Shown: one piece after another, positions 18,553-26,910 of the stretch
Position numbering within the stretch: the stretch's first letter is position 1
Layout: every line of letters starts with the position of its first letter
NCBI GenBank assembly: GCA_029561455.1
Contig: JAKQIY010000028.1
Coordinates: forward strand, 1 to 64,000
Direction of reading: 5' to 3'
From: a bacterium
Lineage (GTDB): Bacteria; Zhuqueibacterota; Zhuqueibacteria; Residuimicrobiales; Krinioviventaceae
Length of the DNA stretch: 64,000 bases
Program-made: the position numbers and the translations under genes
The notes under the pieces: model-generated
Told to the model about the DNA's origin: nothing
The model's database searches: none
What the model saw: the letters and a program-made list of their open reading frames with translations, nothing else

Positions 18553-19479
18553 ATGAGTGTTCTGGTTGTTGGTTCAATGGCGTACGATTCCGTGGAAACC
18601 CCCTTTGCCAAAGTAGATGACGCCCTGGGCGGTTCCGCGACCTTTTTTGCCGCCGCGGCAAGCTATTTCGCCCCGGTCAACCTGGTGGCGGTGGTAGGCG
18701 ATGATTTTAATTTTGCCGATATTGACTTTTTCAAAAATAAACCGGTGGACCTGGATGGGCTGAAAACCGAACCCGGCAAAACCTTTCGCTGGGCCGGCAA
18801 GTACCTGAATAATATGAACGACCGGGAAACCCTGGATACCCAACTCAATGTATTTGAGAAATTCAATCCTGTGCTGCCGCAAAAATACCGCAACAGCGAG
18901 TACGTGTTCCTGGCCAATATCAATCCCGATTTGCAATACAACGTGGTGCAGCAGGTGCACAAACCCAAATTCGTCGCTATGGATACCATGAATTTCTGGA
19001 TCAACGATTACCTGCCGGATTTAAAACGTACTCTTAAAGTTGTCGATGCCCTGGTCATCAACGATTCCGAGGTAAAACTGCTGTCCGGTAATTCCAATAT
19101 CTTCAAAGGCGCCAAGCTCATCCAGGAGATGGGCCCGAAAACGCTCATCATCAAAAAAGGCGAGCATGGCGCGATTCTCATTCACAACAACGCCTACTTT
19201 AATTGCCCCGCCATACCGGTAGAAGACCTGTTCGATCCCACCGGCGCCGGCGATACCTTTGCCGGCGGTTTTATGGGTTACCTGGCCATGACGGACAAGG
19301 TGAACCTGGATACCCTCAAACGCGCCATGGTCATGGGCACGGTGATGGCCTCATTCCTGGTGGAAGATTTCAGCGTCAACCGCATCAAAGACCTCTCCAA
19401 AGCGGAAATCCAGGCGCGCGCCAAAGTGCTGCTCACCCTGATGCAGGTACAGGAAGACGGGGACTGGATCAAAATATGA
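18553..19479 (+). CDS. PfkB-family sugar/nucleoside kinase
   Basis: A 308-residue ribokinase-fold kinase. The N-terminus shows the family's GG motif (DALGGSATFFAAAA), and the C-terminus has DPTGAGDTFAGGF with the catalytic base D234. Members phosphorylate sugars, nucleosides or related alcohols, but the substrate is not evident. ATG 18553 is preferred, with GAGG at 18541-18544; a GTG at 18544 is in frame but overlaps the ribosome site. The stop overlaps the yjbQ start by 4 nt (ATGA), so the two are translationally coupled. Confidence 0.88.
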   Translation: MSVLVVGSMAYDSVETPFAKVDDALGGSATFFAAAASYFAPVNLVAVVGDDFNFADIDFFKNKPVDLDGLKTEPGKTFRWAGKYLNNMNDRETLDTQLNVFEKFNPVLPQKYRNSEYVFLANINPDLQYNVVQQVHKPKFVAMDTMNFWINDYLPDLKRTLKVVDALVINDSEVKLLSGNSNIFKGAKLIQEMGPKTLIIKKGEHGAILIHNNAYFNCPAIPVEDLFDPTGAGDTFAGGFMGYLAMTDKVNLDTLKRAMVMGTVMASFLVEDFSVNRIKDLSKAEIQARAKVLLTLMQVQEDGDWIKI

Positions 19480-19895
19480 AAGTGGTAACGGAATACATTG
19501 CCGTCAGCACGCGCGGCCACACGGATATTAAGGATATCACCCCTGAAGCCGGGCGGCTGCTGGCCAATTCCGGCATACAAAACGGTGCGGTTACATTCTT
19601 CGTGTCCGGTTCCACTGCCGGTATTACCACTATCGAGTACGAACCGGGCTTGCTGCAGGACGTGCCCGCCGCCTTTGAAAAACTGGCTCCGGAACGCGCT
19701 CATTATGCCCACGACGCTACCTGGGGCGACGGCAACGGCAGTTCGCATGTCCGCGCCGCCCTGCTGGGCGCTTCGCTTACGGTTCCATTCAGCGGCGGTA
19801 AAATGCTGCTGGGCACCTGGCAGCAGGTTGTGCTGATCGACTTTGATACCCGCGCCCGCCAGCGCCGGGTAGTTATGCAGATCATGGGGGAATGA
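19476..19895 (+). CDS. YjbQ / UPF0047 family protein
   Basis: A 139-residue protein of the YjbQ family, annotated in databases as secondary thiamine-phosphate synthase. Signatures are VSGSTAGITTIEYEPGL, HDATWGDGNGSSHVRAALLG and LLGTWQQVVLIDFDTRARQR, which carry the conserved His, Asp and Glu of the active pocket. The physiological role is uncertain. The ATG at 19476 overlaps the PfkB stop. A longer in-frame extension upstream would read through the kinase gene and is discarded. Confidence 0.88.
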   Translation: MKVVTEYIAVSTRGHTDIKDITPEAGRLLANSGIQNGAVTFFVSGSTAGITTIEYEPGLLQDVPAAFEKLAPERAHYAHDATWGDGNGSSHVRAALLGASLTVPFSGGKMLLGTWQQVVLIDFDTRARQRRVVMQIMGE

Positions 19896-19956
19896 TGCGT
19901 TGTGATCAATGCAATCAGTTTGTCAATACTGTTTTCAATCCGGATCGGTTGCCGTC

Positions 19957-20709
19957 ATGATCCAGATTGAGAATTTATCCTTTACCTATAGCGATGAGGG
20001 GACAGTCAGCCGCACAATTCTGGATAATGTGAGCCTGACCATTAAACCCGGCGAGGCCGTTGCTATTATGGGCCCCAACGGTTCCGGTAAGACCACCTTT
20101 GCCCGCTGTTTGAACGGCCTGCTGTTGCCCGCATCCGGTACGGTATTAATCGACGGACTGGATACCCGCGACCAGGCGCAATTACCGGAAATCCGCAGAA
20201 AAATCGGTATGGTGTTCCAGAATCCGGACAACCAGATCGTTTCCGCCACGGTGGAGCGGGAAATTGCCTTTGGCCTGGAAAACCTGGGCGTGCCCTGTGC
20301 GGAAATGCATGAAATTGTTGATAATATGCTGACAGAATTTAATTTGCAGCACTATCGCCTTCACGCCCCGCATTACCTGTCCGGCGGCGAAAAACAGCGC
20401 CTGGCCCTGGCTGCGGTCATGGCCATGCGGCCGCGCTACCTGGCGCTCGATGAACCCACCTCGCTCCTGGACCCAAAAAGTCGCGCCGACATTCTGCACA
20501 TTATAAAGCAATTGCATTGCCGGCAAAACCATCCCGTCACCACCCTGCTCATAACCCAGTTCCCGGACGAAGCGCTCCATGCCGACCGGCTGCTGGTCTT
20601 TCACAACGGGCGCATCCTCATGGACGACGCTCCCGCCCGCGTCTTTTCCCGTGTCGACGAACTCCTGGCGATTGGCCTGGAACCGCCGCTAGAGTTTGTG
20701 CTCAAGTAA
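19957..20709 (+). CDS. ECF/CbiO-type ABC transporter ATP-binding protein
   Basis: A 250-residue ATPase. Walker A is GPNGSGKT (39-46), the Q-loop is VFQNPDNQIV, the signature is LSGGEKQ and Walker B is YLALDEPT. FQNPDNQ is typical of the EcfA/CbiO ATPases that energise vitamin and metal uptake. No EcfT or substrate-binding S component is in the window, so this copy is an orphan or acts with partners elsewhere. ATG 19957 is preferred because the product then starts directly at the ABC domain. The last 120 nt plus the following 21 nt are duplicated at 21730-21870. Confidence 0.85.
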   Translation: MIQIENLSFTYSDEGTVSRTILDNVSLTIKPGEAVAIMGPNGSGKTTFARCLNGLLLPASGTVLIDGLDTRDQAQLPEIRRKIGMVFQNPDNQIVSATVEREIAFGLENLGVPCAEMHEIVDNMLTEFNLQHYRLHAPHYLSGGEKQRLALAAVMAMRPRYLALDEPTSLLDPKSRADILHIIKQLHCRQNHPVTTLLITQFPDEALHADRLLVFHNGRILMDDAPARVFSRVDELLAIGLEPPLEFVLK

Positions 20710-21079
20710 AATCAATTACGAATTGAGAATTACGAATGAAAAAAAATGTCACTATAATTCGTAATTCAATATTTGTAATTATTACCTTTCACGTTTCACT
20801 TCTCACATCTGAGAGCTTTTTTAAAAATACTCCTTGCACATTTCCTAAAAACTTGTTTAATTACACCGACAACCGATATGGATCAGATTTCCCGGGCGAT
20901 GGAATTCTCTTTTATTTATGCAGTAAGGTTTTTATGCTGATTTTGACCAATGTTGGTAATAATTTTAAAAGAGACACATTTTACAATAAAGACAAGTCGA
21001 ACTTTAGTAAAGCATGTAAAAGGAAACAAATTGTATAGATTTGCCCTTTAAACAACAATAAATATTAAAGGAGACAAAT
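20710..21079. other. Gene-free AT-rich spacer with dispersed repeats
   Basis: The left part (20713-20815) is repeat DNA: AATTACGAATTGAGAATTACG words, an inverted ATTCGTAATTC copy, and TTTCACGTTTCAC / TTCTCACATCTGAG words like those at 381-440. The right part is AT-rich and leads to a good ribosome site before the membrane-protein gene. An open frame from 20736 starts inside the repeats and shows no protein-like pattern. Confidence 0.6.
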
Positions 21080-21646
21080 ATGAATAATTTAAACGATACA
21101 ATACCTAGAAAGAAAAGCATGAAAACAAACATTATTTTGTTTTTAGCAGGCGTATCACTAGTCGCAATTTCCCTTTTATGGGGAATTAGTGACAATATTC
21201 CATCAATACTTTTATTATTAATTGGCTCCTGTTTAATGCTATTTTCAATACTCAGGAATTTCGGCAGCAAAAAAAATTTAAAGCCTGGTCTGCAATTGCT
21301 TTACTGGTCACCCAGAGTTTTGTGTATAATCTTTTCAGCATTTACAATAGTATTTTCACTAGATGTTTTTCAGGAAACCAAAGGATTTTGGGAAACTGCA
21401 CTTGCCTTGCTAATGCATAATATACCATTGTTTGTTATGGTCATTATTTTAATAGTTACATGGCGGTGGGAATGGATTGGAGGGATTCTTTTCAGTCTGT
21501 TGGGTTTTATTTATATTGCTATGGCATGGGGAAGATTTCCATTTGAAACCTATGCAATGATATCAGGACCACTTTTTTTAACCGGAATTTTATTCCTTTT
21601 AAACTGGAAATATAGAAAAATAATTAAAAGTGGAGCAGCAGGCTAA
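21080..21646 (+). CDS. Hypothetical integral membrane protein
   Basis: A 188-residue very hydrophobic protein with about five or six predicted membrane segments (near 18-36, 42-58, 78-95, 107-126, 130-148 and 155-172). A WRWEWIGG motif precedes the fifth. I recognise no characterised family; it resembles small conserved membrane proteins of unknown function in soil and sediment bacteria. AAAGGAG at 7-nt spacing supports the ATG. Its base composition is clearly more AT-rich than its neighbours, and it lies between ecfA and a second, partial copy of the ecfA 3' end, which suggests insertion. Confidence 0.7.
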   Translation: MNNLNDTIPRKKSMKTNIILFLAGVSLVAISLLWGISDNIPSILLLLIGSCLMLFSILRNFGSKKNLKPGLQLLYWSPRVLCIIFSAFTIVFSLDVFQETKGFWETALALLMHNIPLFVMVIILIVTWRWEWIGGILFSLLGFIYIAMAWGRFPFETYAMISGPLFLTGILFLLNWKYRKIIKSGAAG

Positions 21647-21729
21647 AATAAATTATATATAATTTGCAAGTTCTTGTAACAAGAACAATTATTTTTATAT
21701 AACTCAGACATCATTAGAGCATAGCGTTG

Positions 21730-21849
21730 CTGCTGGTTTTTCACAACGGCGCCATCCTCATGGACGACGCCCCCGCCCACATTTTTGCTCGCATCGACGA
21801 ACTCTTGGCTATTGGGTTAGAGCCGCCGCTAGAGTTTATGCTCAAGTAA
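21730..21849 (+). pseudogene. Fragment of an ECF-type ATPase gene (3' end only)
   Basis: These 120 nt are colinear with the last 40 codons of the ATPase gene at 20590-20709, including the stop, with no gaps. By hand I count about 19 differences, many at third codon positions, so this is a diverged copy rather than a fresh duplication. The peptide reads LLVFHNGAILMDDAPAHIF and continues to PPLEFMLK. Identity continues past the stop for about 21 nt into the ATTACGAATT repeat. No start, Walker A or signature motif is present upstream. Confidence 0.85.
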
Positions 21850-22033
21850 AATCAATTACGAATTGAGAATGACGAATTACGAATGAACTGATTTTAGGAA
21901 ATTTAAATTGTCTTTTCTGTAGATTTTTCATAATAATAAAAATTATCTGTTGCTTTTTATGGTGAATTTCTTTATCATTGATTAGTAATTAATAAAATTA
22001 TCTTGTGGGACTTGATTGGGGAGGTACAATGTC
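21850..22033. other. Spacer with ATTACGAATT repeat
   Basis: The first 36 nt match the repeat found after the intact ecfA (20710-20739), with a 7-nt insertion. The remainder is AT-rich and carries a strong GGGGAGG ribosome site (22018-22024) for the next gene. No further feature is seen. Confidence 0.55.
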
Positions 22034-22735
22034 ATGAAGTTAAATACCTGTTATTTATTCGCTATTGCCGTTATCGCTTTATTAATAACTGCTCTTTCCT
22101 GTGAAAAAGACCTGTCCGTCACCGGTGAACATTATCAAACAATAGATAAAGCGTCTGTGGCGCTGACTTTGGAAACCAGTTTTAGCAGGCAAATTATTTA
22201 TGAAAAAGAAGCCATCCTCCGGGCCAATGCGGATACGAATGATTTCAAAGCCGTTTATACCCTGCAGGAAATCAGACAAATATTAGCTGATACGAACTAT
22301 GCCCGGCAGGAACATTCCGGACTGTTCATTGACGACGACTGTTATTATCAAAACATTTACGAGACTATTCAGGGTTGCGACGACCTGGTCCTGGGGTATG
22401 TGTTAAAAGTGGAATGCCGGCAGGAAATACCTGGCGACAATTCTACGGTTTATACTTTTGTAAATGTGCAAAATTTACAGTCCTACAAGAATAAAATCAC
22501 CTCGGAAATAATCCTGATTAAGGATTTCGGCGGTAAAATTGGCGATTCAGTGACGGATATGATTCATTTTCCGCGTCCACAATATACCGAAAAAGAACTG
22601 GCGCTGGTTGCATTGAAAAAACAAGGAAACGAATTCATAACATTTGGCAGGAATCAGGGGAAATTCAACGTTCATGCAACAATAAACCAGGATTTACCTG
22701 TTACAGATGCTGGAAGGGATTTAGAGCATAAATAA
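22034..22735 (+). CDS. Putative lipoprotein of unknown function
   Basis: A 233-residue protein with an N-terminal hydrophobic signal (YLFAIAVIALLITALSC) and a Cys at the likely lipobox, so it is probably a lipoprotein. The mature part is acidic, with two more cysteines near DDDCYY and IQGCDD and a VLGYVLKVECRQE strand-like segment. I do not recognise the family. GGGGAGG at 22018-22024 supports ATG 22034. An out-of-frame ATG at 22030 gives a two-codon frame that ends in TGA. The stop lies 22 nt before the four-helix-bundle gene. Confidence 0.65.
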   Translation: MKLNTCYLFAIAVIALLITALSCEKDLSVTGEHYQTIDKASVALTLETSFSRQIIYEKEAILRANADTNDFKAVYTLQEIRQILADTNYARQEHSGLFIDDDCYYQNIYETIQGCDDLVLGYVLKVECRQEIPGDNSTVYTFVNVQNLQSYKNKITSEIILIKDFGGKIGDSVTDMIHFPRPQYTEKELALVALKKQGNEFITFGRNQGKFNVHATINQDLPVTDAGRDLEHK

Positions 22736-22757
22736 TTTGGACAGAACCGGAGCGTCC

Positions 22758-23381
22758 GTGATCGAACCCCTAATTCCCAAGCATGGCGGTTACAGAAAGC
22801 TGAAAACCTTTCAGATTGCACAACTGGTGTATGATATAACCGTTCGTTTTTGTGATCGTTATATTAACAAGCGCAGCCGCACTCATGACCAGATGGTACA
22901 GGCGGCGCGCTCCGGCGTACAAAACATTGCCGAGGGTAGCCTGGCAGCAGGGACTTCAAAAAAAACGGAACTAAAGCTAACCAATGTGGCCCGCGCAAGC
23001 CTGGAAGAACTACGCCTCGATTATGAAGATTTCTTGCGGCATCGCAGCTTACCGCTTTGGGATCGAACCGATCCTCGCCGCCAACTACTGATCGACCGCA
23101 GGTGTACCACCGCCGATCAGGTAGCCTATTGGGTTAAAGAACAATACAACTGTGGACAAAATGGACTATCTGGACAAGATAGTTCTTCTACAAAGCCTAC
23201 TCAGTCCATATTGTCCACATTACCTGAAATTGCCGCCAACGCTGCCCTGGTTTTAGTGGCGGTAGCCTGTAGCCTGCTGGACCGACAGCTTGCCGCGCAG
23301 GCGAAAACTTTTGAAAATGAAGGCGGCTTTACCGAGCGCCTTTACCGCATCCGTTCTCAACATCGCCGCAATAAACAATAA
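22758..23381 (+). CDS. Four-helix-bundle protein (S23/IVS-type, suffix-domain form)
   Basis: About 207 residues. The N-terminal part (HGGYRKLKTFQIAQLVYD, then SRTHDQMVQAARSGVQNIAEGS) is the four-helix-bundle family once called 23S rRNA intervening-sequence protein. A helical suffix domain (about residues 150-200) follows a low-complexity linker (CGQNGLSGQDSSSTKPTQSI). The linker is encoded by TGGACA/TGTCCA words that also occur in neighbouring intergenic DNA. GTG 22758 is preferred, with GGAG at 22749-22752; a TTG at 22737 adds seven residues. Function is unknown; members often sit near repeats or mobile DNA. Confidence 0.8.
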   Translation: MIEPLIPKHGGYRKLKTFQIAQLVYDITVRFCDRYINKRSRTHDQMVQAARSGVQNIAEGSLAAGTSKKTELKLTNVARASLEELRLDYEDFLRHRSLPLWDRTDPRRQLLIDRRCTTADQVAYWVKEQYNCGQNGLSGQDSSSTKPTQSILSTLPEIAANAALVLVAVACSLLDRQLAAQAKTFENEGGFTERLYRIRSQHRRNKQ

Positions 23382-23407
23382 AAATCACAAAACTTTTGTG
23401 CATACAC

Positions 23408-23482
23408 TTTTCCCCAGTCCACTTCTTCCACGCTAGTCATTTTAATCCACTCAGTCCCCCTAGTCCACACTGTCCACATTAA
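23408..23482. repeat. AGTCCA / TGTCCAC repeat tract
   Basis: This intergenic tract is made of AGTCCAC, CTCAGTCC and TGTCCACATTA words. The string TGTCCACATTA also occurs at the end of the linker of the four-helix-bundle gene (near 23213-23223), and TGTCCA words recur at 226-245. It separates two convergent genes and shows no T-rich terminator. Confidence 0.6.
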
Positions 23483-23491
23483 ACGCAAAAA

Positions 23492-24865
23492 TTAAATCAA
23501 TGCAAAGCTAGCCGAAAAATGGCGAAGGAACGGCGCCTGCTTGACAATGCGCACGCCGCGAATTCGTTCCTTGTGCGCGTTCACTTCCAGGATCGATTCC
23601 ACTACATAATCGATGTGACTTTGTGTGTACACCCGGCGCGGAATGGCCAGCCGCACCAATTCCATCGGCGCGGGCAGTTCTTTGCCGGTGACTGCATCCT
23701 TGCGCGCAAACATCACCGAACCGATTTCCACGGAACGGATGCCCGCCGCTAAATATAGTTCTATGGAAAGCGCTTGTCCCGGATATTGCTCGACCGGAAT
23801 GTGCGGCAGCATGGCTTTGGCGTCGATGTAAATGGCATGACCGCCGGGTGGTTGCACAATAGGTACGCCGGCGTCGGCAATGTGACGGCCAAGATACTCG
23901 GTGGAGGCAATGCGGTAGCGCAGGTAATCCTCATTCAGTACCTCGGTCAAACCGATGGCAATGGCTTCCAGGTCGCGCCCGGCCAGGCCGCCATAAGTGG
24001 GAAAGCCCTCAGTCAATATCAAAAGATCGCGCTGCGCTCCGGCCAACTTGCTATCGTTGGTACACAAAAAGCCGCCAATGTTCACCAGAGCGTCTTTTTT
24101 AGCGGACATGGTACAGCCGTCGGCATACGAAAAGATTTCACGGGCAATTTCTTTAACTGGTTTGTCCGCATAACCCGGTTCCCGCAGTTTAATGAACCAG
24201 GCGTTTTCAGCAAAGCGGCAGGCGTCGATGTAAAACGGAATATTATACTTTTTCGCCACTGCCGAAACAGCGCGGATGTTGGCCATAGAGACCGGCTGTC
24301 CGCCGCCGGAATTGTTGGTGATGGTGATCATGATCAGGGGAATCCGCTCCCGGCCTTTTTCCGCTATAACTTTTTCCAGCGCCTGAACATCCATATCGCC
24401 CTTGAAAGGCAGGATTGCGGCAGGATTCAGCGCTTCGGCTTTCAGCAGGTCCAGCGCTTCGGCGCCGTTAAATTCCACATTGGCGCGGGTGGTATCAAAA
24501 TGAGTATTGTTCGGCACCACATCGCCTTTTTTGCACATGATCGAAAACAGGATGCGCTCCGCAGCCCGGCCCTGGTGGGTGGGGATAACATGCTCAAAGC
24601 CGAAAATATCGCGAATGGCATCGCGCATACGATACCAGCTTTTACTGCACGCATAGGCTTCATCGCCGCGCATGATGCCGGCCCATTGTTCGGAACTCAT
24701 CGCCGAGGTGCCGCTGTCCGTTAGCAAGTCGATCAGCACATCATCGCTGTTGACCAGGAACAGGTTGTATCCGGCGGCTCGTAATAATTCTTCGCGTTCC
24801 GCGCGCGTGGTCATGCGGATGGGTTCAACGGATTTGATCTTGAAAGGTTCAATAATAACGCTCAT
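23492..24865 (-). CDS. tnaA: Tryptophanase (beta-eliminating lyase)
   Basis: A 457-residue PLP enzyme of the tryptophanase / tyrosine phenol-lyase family, splitting tryptophan to indole, pyruvate and ammonia. The PLP lysine is K257 in MSAKKD. Residues known to separate the two activities favour tryptophanase: D124 (FDTT, Thr in the tyrosine lyase), VEIGS rather than MERG, and H449 near the end (LRHFSA, Phe in the tyrosine lyase). The overall sequence still looks intermediate, with TTR after D124 as in tyrosine phenol-lyase. ATG 24865 is preferred because GGAG lies 6 nt before it; an ATG at 24877 is in frame. No leader peptide or transporter gene is adjacent. Confidence 0.9.
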   Translation of the reverse strand: MSVIIEPFKIKSVEPIRMTTRAEREELLRAAGYNLFLVNSDDVLIDLLTDSGTSAMSSEQWAGIMRGDEAYACSKSWYRMRDAIRDIFGFEHVIPTHQGRAAERILFSIMCKKGDVVPNNTHFDTTRANVEFNGAEALDLLKAEALNPAAILPFKGDMDVQALEKVIAEKGRERIPLIMITITNNSGGGQPVSMANIRAVSAVAKKYNIPFYIDACRFAENAWFIKLREPGYADKPVKEIAREIFSYADGCTMSAKKDALVNIGGFLCTNDSKLAGAQRDLLILTEGFPTYGGLAGRDLEAIAIGLTEVLNEDYLRYRIASTEYLGRHIADAGVPIVQPPGGHAIYIDAKAMLPHIPVEQYPGQALSIELYLAAGIRSVEIGSVMFARKDAVTGKELPAPMELVRLAIPRRVYTQSHIDYVVESILEVNAHKERIRGVRIVKQAPFLRHFSASFALI

Positions 24866-24937
24866 CAGATGCTCCATTTATCAAATTATACACTTTATAC
24901 TTTAACATCACAACAATTACTATTTATTCAGTAATTG

Positions 24938-25507
24938 CTATTTCACCAAATCCTCCGCCTTGGAATAATGCATCTGAAAAATTTTCCATTGTCCGTTCAC
25001 TTTTTCCAACACGCCGGTCCAGCGTACGTTTTCCCAGTTTGCCGGGCGGCCCTGGAATTCATTGAAATCATTTAAAATACAAGCGTACCAGGCAGTCTGC
25101 TGCGACGGGGACATGTGAATGCGCAGATCGGTGATCTCTACCCGGATAGCTTTAAAGTCTTCCCGCATAAAGAAATCATTAACAACCGGCCTGAAATCAT
25201 CTATGCCTCTAACTGTACTTTTGGAATCGGGCTGAATGAAGAACAGTTCATCGTTTTCAACAATAGTAGAATAAAGTGTTTTCTGATCTTTATTATTCAC
25301 CGCCCAACCGATGTGAGAACGAATAACATTTTCAATTACAGCTAACTCCTCATGGGGATTATTGACATTGTTCCAGGTAAATGGCCCGTTCAGGGTTTTA
25401 TCCGCATCCGTTTTTTTCCCGGCAGGTTTGGTACAATTCATACCAGTCAGTAAAAGTAATGAACCGGTTATGACCAAAATACAAACCATTACATAACTTT
25501 TCTTCAT
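24938..25507 (-). CDS. SnoaL/NTF2-like lipoprotein
   Basis: A 189-residue protein. The N-terminus MKKSYVMVCILVITGSLLLL followed by TGMNC is a probable lipoprotein signal, with a non-canonical box. Residues about 55-185 have the cone-shaped NTF2/SnoaL pattern: an opening helix (EELAVIENVIRSHIGWAVNN), FIQPDSKSTVRGIDDFRP and a closing GQWKIFQMHYS strand, as in DUF4440-like nuclear-transport-factor proteins. These bind small ligands or act as simple isomerases; no specific activity is inferable. It is followed 34 nt away by another lipoprotein hydrolase gene transcribed before it. Confidence 0.75.
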   Translation of the reverse strand: MKKSYVMVCILVITGSLLLLTGMNCTKPAGKKTDADKTLNGPFTWNNVNNPHEELAVIENVIRSHIGWAVNNKDQKTLYSTIVENDELFFIQPDSKSTVRGIDDFRPVVNDFFMREDFKAIRVEITDLRIHMSPSQQTAWYACILNDFNEFQGRPANWENVRWTGVLEKVNGQWKIFQMHYSKAEDLVK

Positions 25508-25541
25508 AACAGCCTCCTGTTGTGCAAAGCAGTTATTATAC

Positions 25542-26405
25542 TCACTTTTCCATTTTGGTATTCAAGAATTTATAAATGACCTGTAAAACCGTCTCATCCC
25601 GCTGCGCAAAGACAAAATGATCGGTATCGGGCAAAATACAAAGCTGCGCATTTTCGAGCAGTGAATACATTTCGGCCATGTGTTCCAGGGTGACATCGTC
25701 TTTATCGCCAGCGACCAGCAGTACTGGAACACCGATATTTATAAAATCTTCTCTCTCCATATAAGGCTCACGCAGCCACATATCGCGAGACCGGGATATA
25801 AAAGAAGCATAATTCTCCGGCTGGGGATTGTTTGCCAGGTAATCCCGCTTGATACCCGGAATACTTGCAGCTACACCCTCTGCCGTCATTTGCGTTTCAA
25901 TCCACTCGATCATTCCCGGCGTCATACCGGTGACCAGGTAATTGGCGCCGACGGCAATTAACTTGCGTACCCGCTCCGGGTATTTACCGGCCAGATGAAA
26001 ACCCACTACGCCGCCATCGCTCCAGCCCATGACATAAGCGGAATCGATTTTCATATAATCCATAAAGGCGTTCATTTCATCGCCCATAGCGGCATAACTG
26101 TACGGCTCGCCGTTATCAAAAGAACGGCCATGACCGCGGCGGTCGACGGTAATCACCTGGAACTTTTTGCTCAAGTCCGGGATGTATTCTCTGAAATCCT
26201 TGCCGGAACTGATGCCGCCGTGCAGGTAGAGCAAAGGTTCACCCTGACCATATATTTCATAATACAATTTTACCCCGTTTATTTCCGCACAACCGCTATC
26301 GGGTTTTAATTCGGTTTTCATCATTTTTCCCTCATGGTTGGAATGGGTGCACGAGAAAAACAAAACTGTTATAAAATACAGCAGGCAACAAGTCAACTTT
26401 TTCAT
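25542..26405 (-). CDS. Alpha/beta hydrolase lipoprotein
   Basis: A 287-residue alpha/beta-hydrolase with a lipoprotein signal ending in LFFSC (C19). The oxyanion HGG is at 62-64, the nucleophile elbow is G-W-S129-D-G, and the triad is completed by an Asp near 236 (AGDKDD) and H263 (DTDHF). RRGHGRS is typical of the proline-iminopeptidase and ester-hydrolase group. The substrate is unknown. It lies in a run of minus-strand genes with short spacers (20-37 nt) between a thioesterase-like gene and the SnoaL lipoprotein, so co-transcription is likely. Confidence 0.85.
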   Translation of the reverse strand: MKKLTCCLLYFITVLFFSCTHSNHEGKMMKTELKPDSGCAEINGVKLYYEIYGQGEPLLYLHGGISSGKDFREYIPDLSKKFQVITVDRRGHGRSFDNGEPYSYAAMGDEMNAFMDYMKIDSAYVMGWSDGGVVGFHLAGKYPERVRKLIAVGANYLVTGMTPGMIEWIETQMTAEGVAASIPGIKRDYLANNPQPENYASFISRSRDMWLREPYMEREDFINIGVPVLLVAGDKDDVTLEHMAEMYSLLENAQLCILPDTDHFVFAQRDETVLQVIYKFLNTKMEK

Positions 26406-26424
26406 AATGGCTCCTGTAGATTGA

Positions 26425-26892
26425 TCACTGTTTATTCATCACCGCCACAAATGTGCCGGTATGTTTGCCGGCCACTGTTTCTCCGTTCATAACTCTGGTT
26501 TGTAGAACGATGCGCGCTTTACCTTTGCGGGTTAACACTTCCCGGAATTGTCCCCACTCTTCGCTGTCGGGCAAAACACACTGCGCCTTAAAATCCGCAG
26601 TTACCGGGGCGGTAAAATCCATAACGCTTTTTTGAATGACCAGCCGGCAAGTTATATTTTCCGCCTTTATTTTGAGATGCAAAAGCGTCCAGCCGGCCAG
26701 CATGGCCACTGAAGCCAAACTGCCGCCGAATCCTGTGCCCTGGTGATTGATATTCGGCGCCAGCGGCGCCGCCACCTCAATGGAATGGCCGGTAAAAGTA
26801 ACAACCTGGACTCCCAGGTGACGGGTAATTGGGATATGCGTATTTAAATAATCCTGTGCAATTGCAACCAGTTCTGTATTTAAAGTATCCAT
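26425..26892 (-). CDS. YiiD C-terminal-type hot-dog thioesterase
   Basis: A 155-residue single hot-dog domain like the C-terminal half of YiiD (FabY). The pattern NHQGTGFGGSLASVAMLAGW, near residues 49-68, matches the family's active-site helix region. Such domains hydrolyse or decarboxylate acyl thioesters, and the YiiD group has been linked to starting fatty-acid synthesis. A stand-alone domain without the acetyltransferase half is common outside gammaproteobacteria. It is 18 nt downstream of the T9SS-tailed protein gene on the same strand. Confidence 0.8.
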   Translation of the reverse strand: MDTLNTELVAIAQDYLNTHIPITRHLGVQVVTFTGHSIEVAAPLAPNINHQGTGFGGSLASVAMLAGWTLLHLKIKAENITCRLVIQKSVMDFTAPVTADFKAQCVLPDSEEWGQFREVLTRKGKARIVLQTRVMNGETVAGKHTGTFVAVMNKQ

Positions 26893-26910
26893 AGAATTTC
26901 CTGATAAATA

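Noticed and set aside
20736-21038. A 100-codon plus-strand frame after ecfA
   Set aside because: Its first third is the intergenic repeat DNA, it has no ribosome site, and the protein has no domain-like pattern.
23774-24724. A 316-codon plus-strand frame opposite tnaA
   Set aside because: It is fully antisense to a well-supported tryptophanase gene and shows no recognisable family; its length follows from codon bias on the other strand.
23492-24865. Tyrosine phenol-lyase
   Set aside because: The discriminating positions (Asp in FDTT, VEIGS, His in LRHF) match tryptophanase, although the overall sequence is intermediate.
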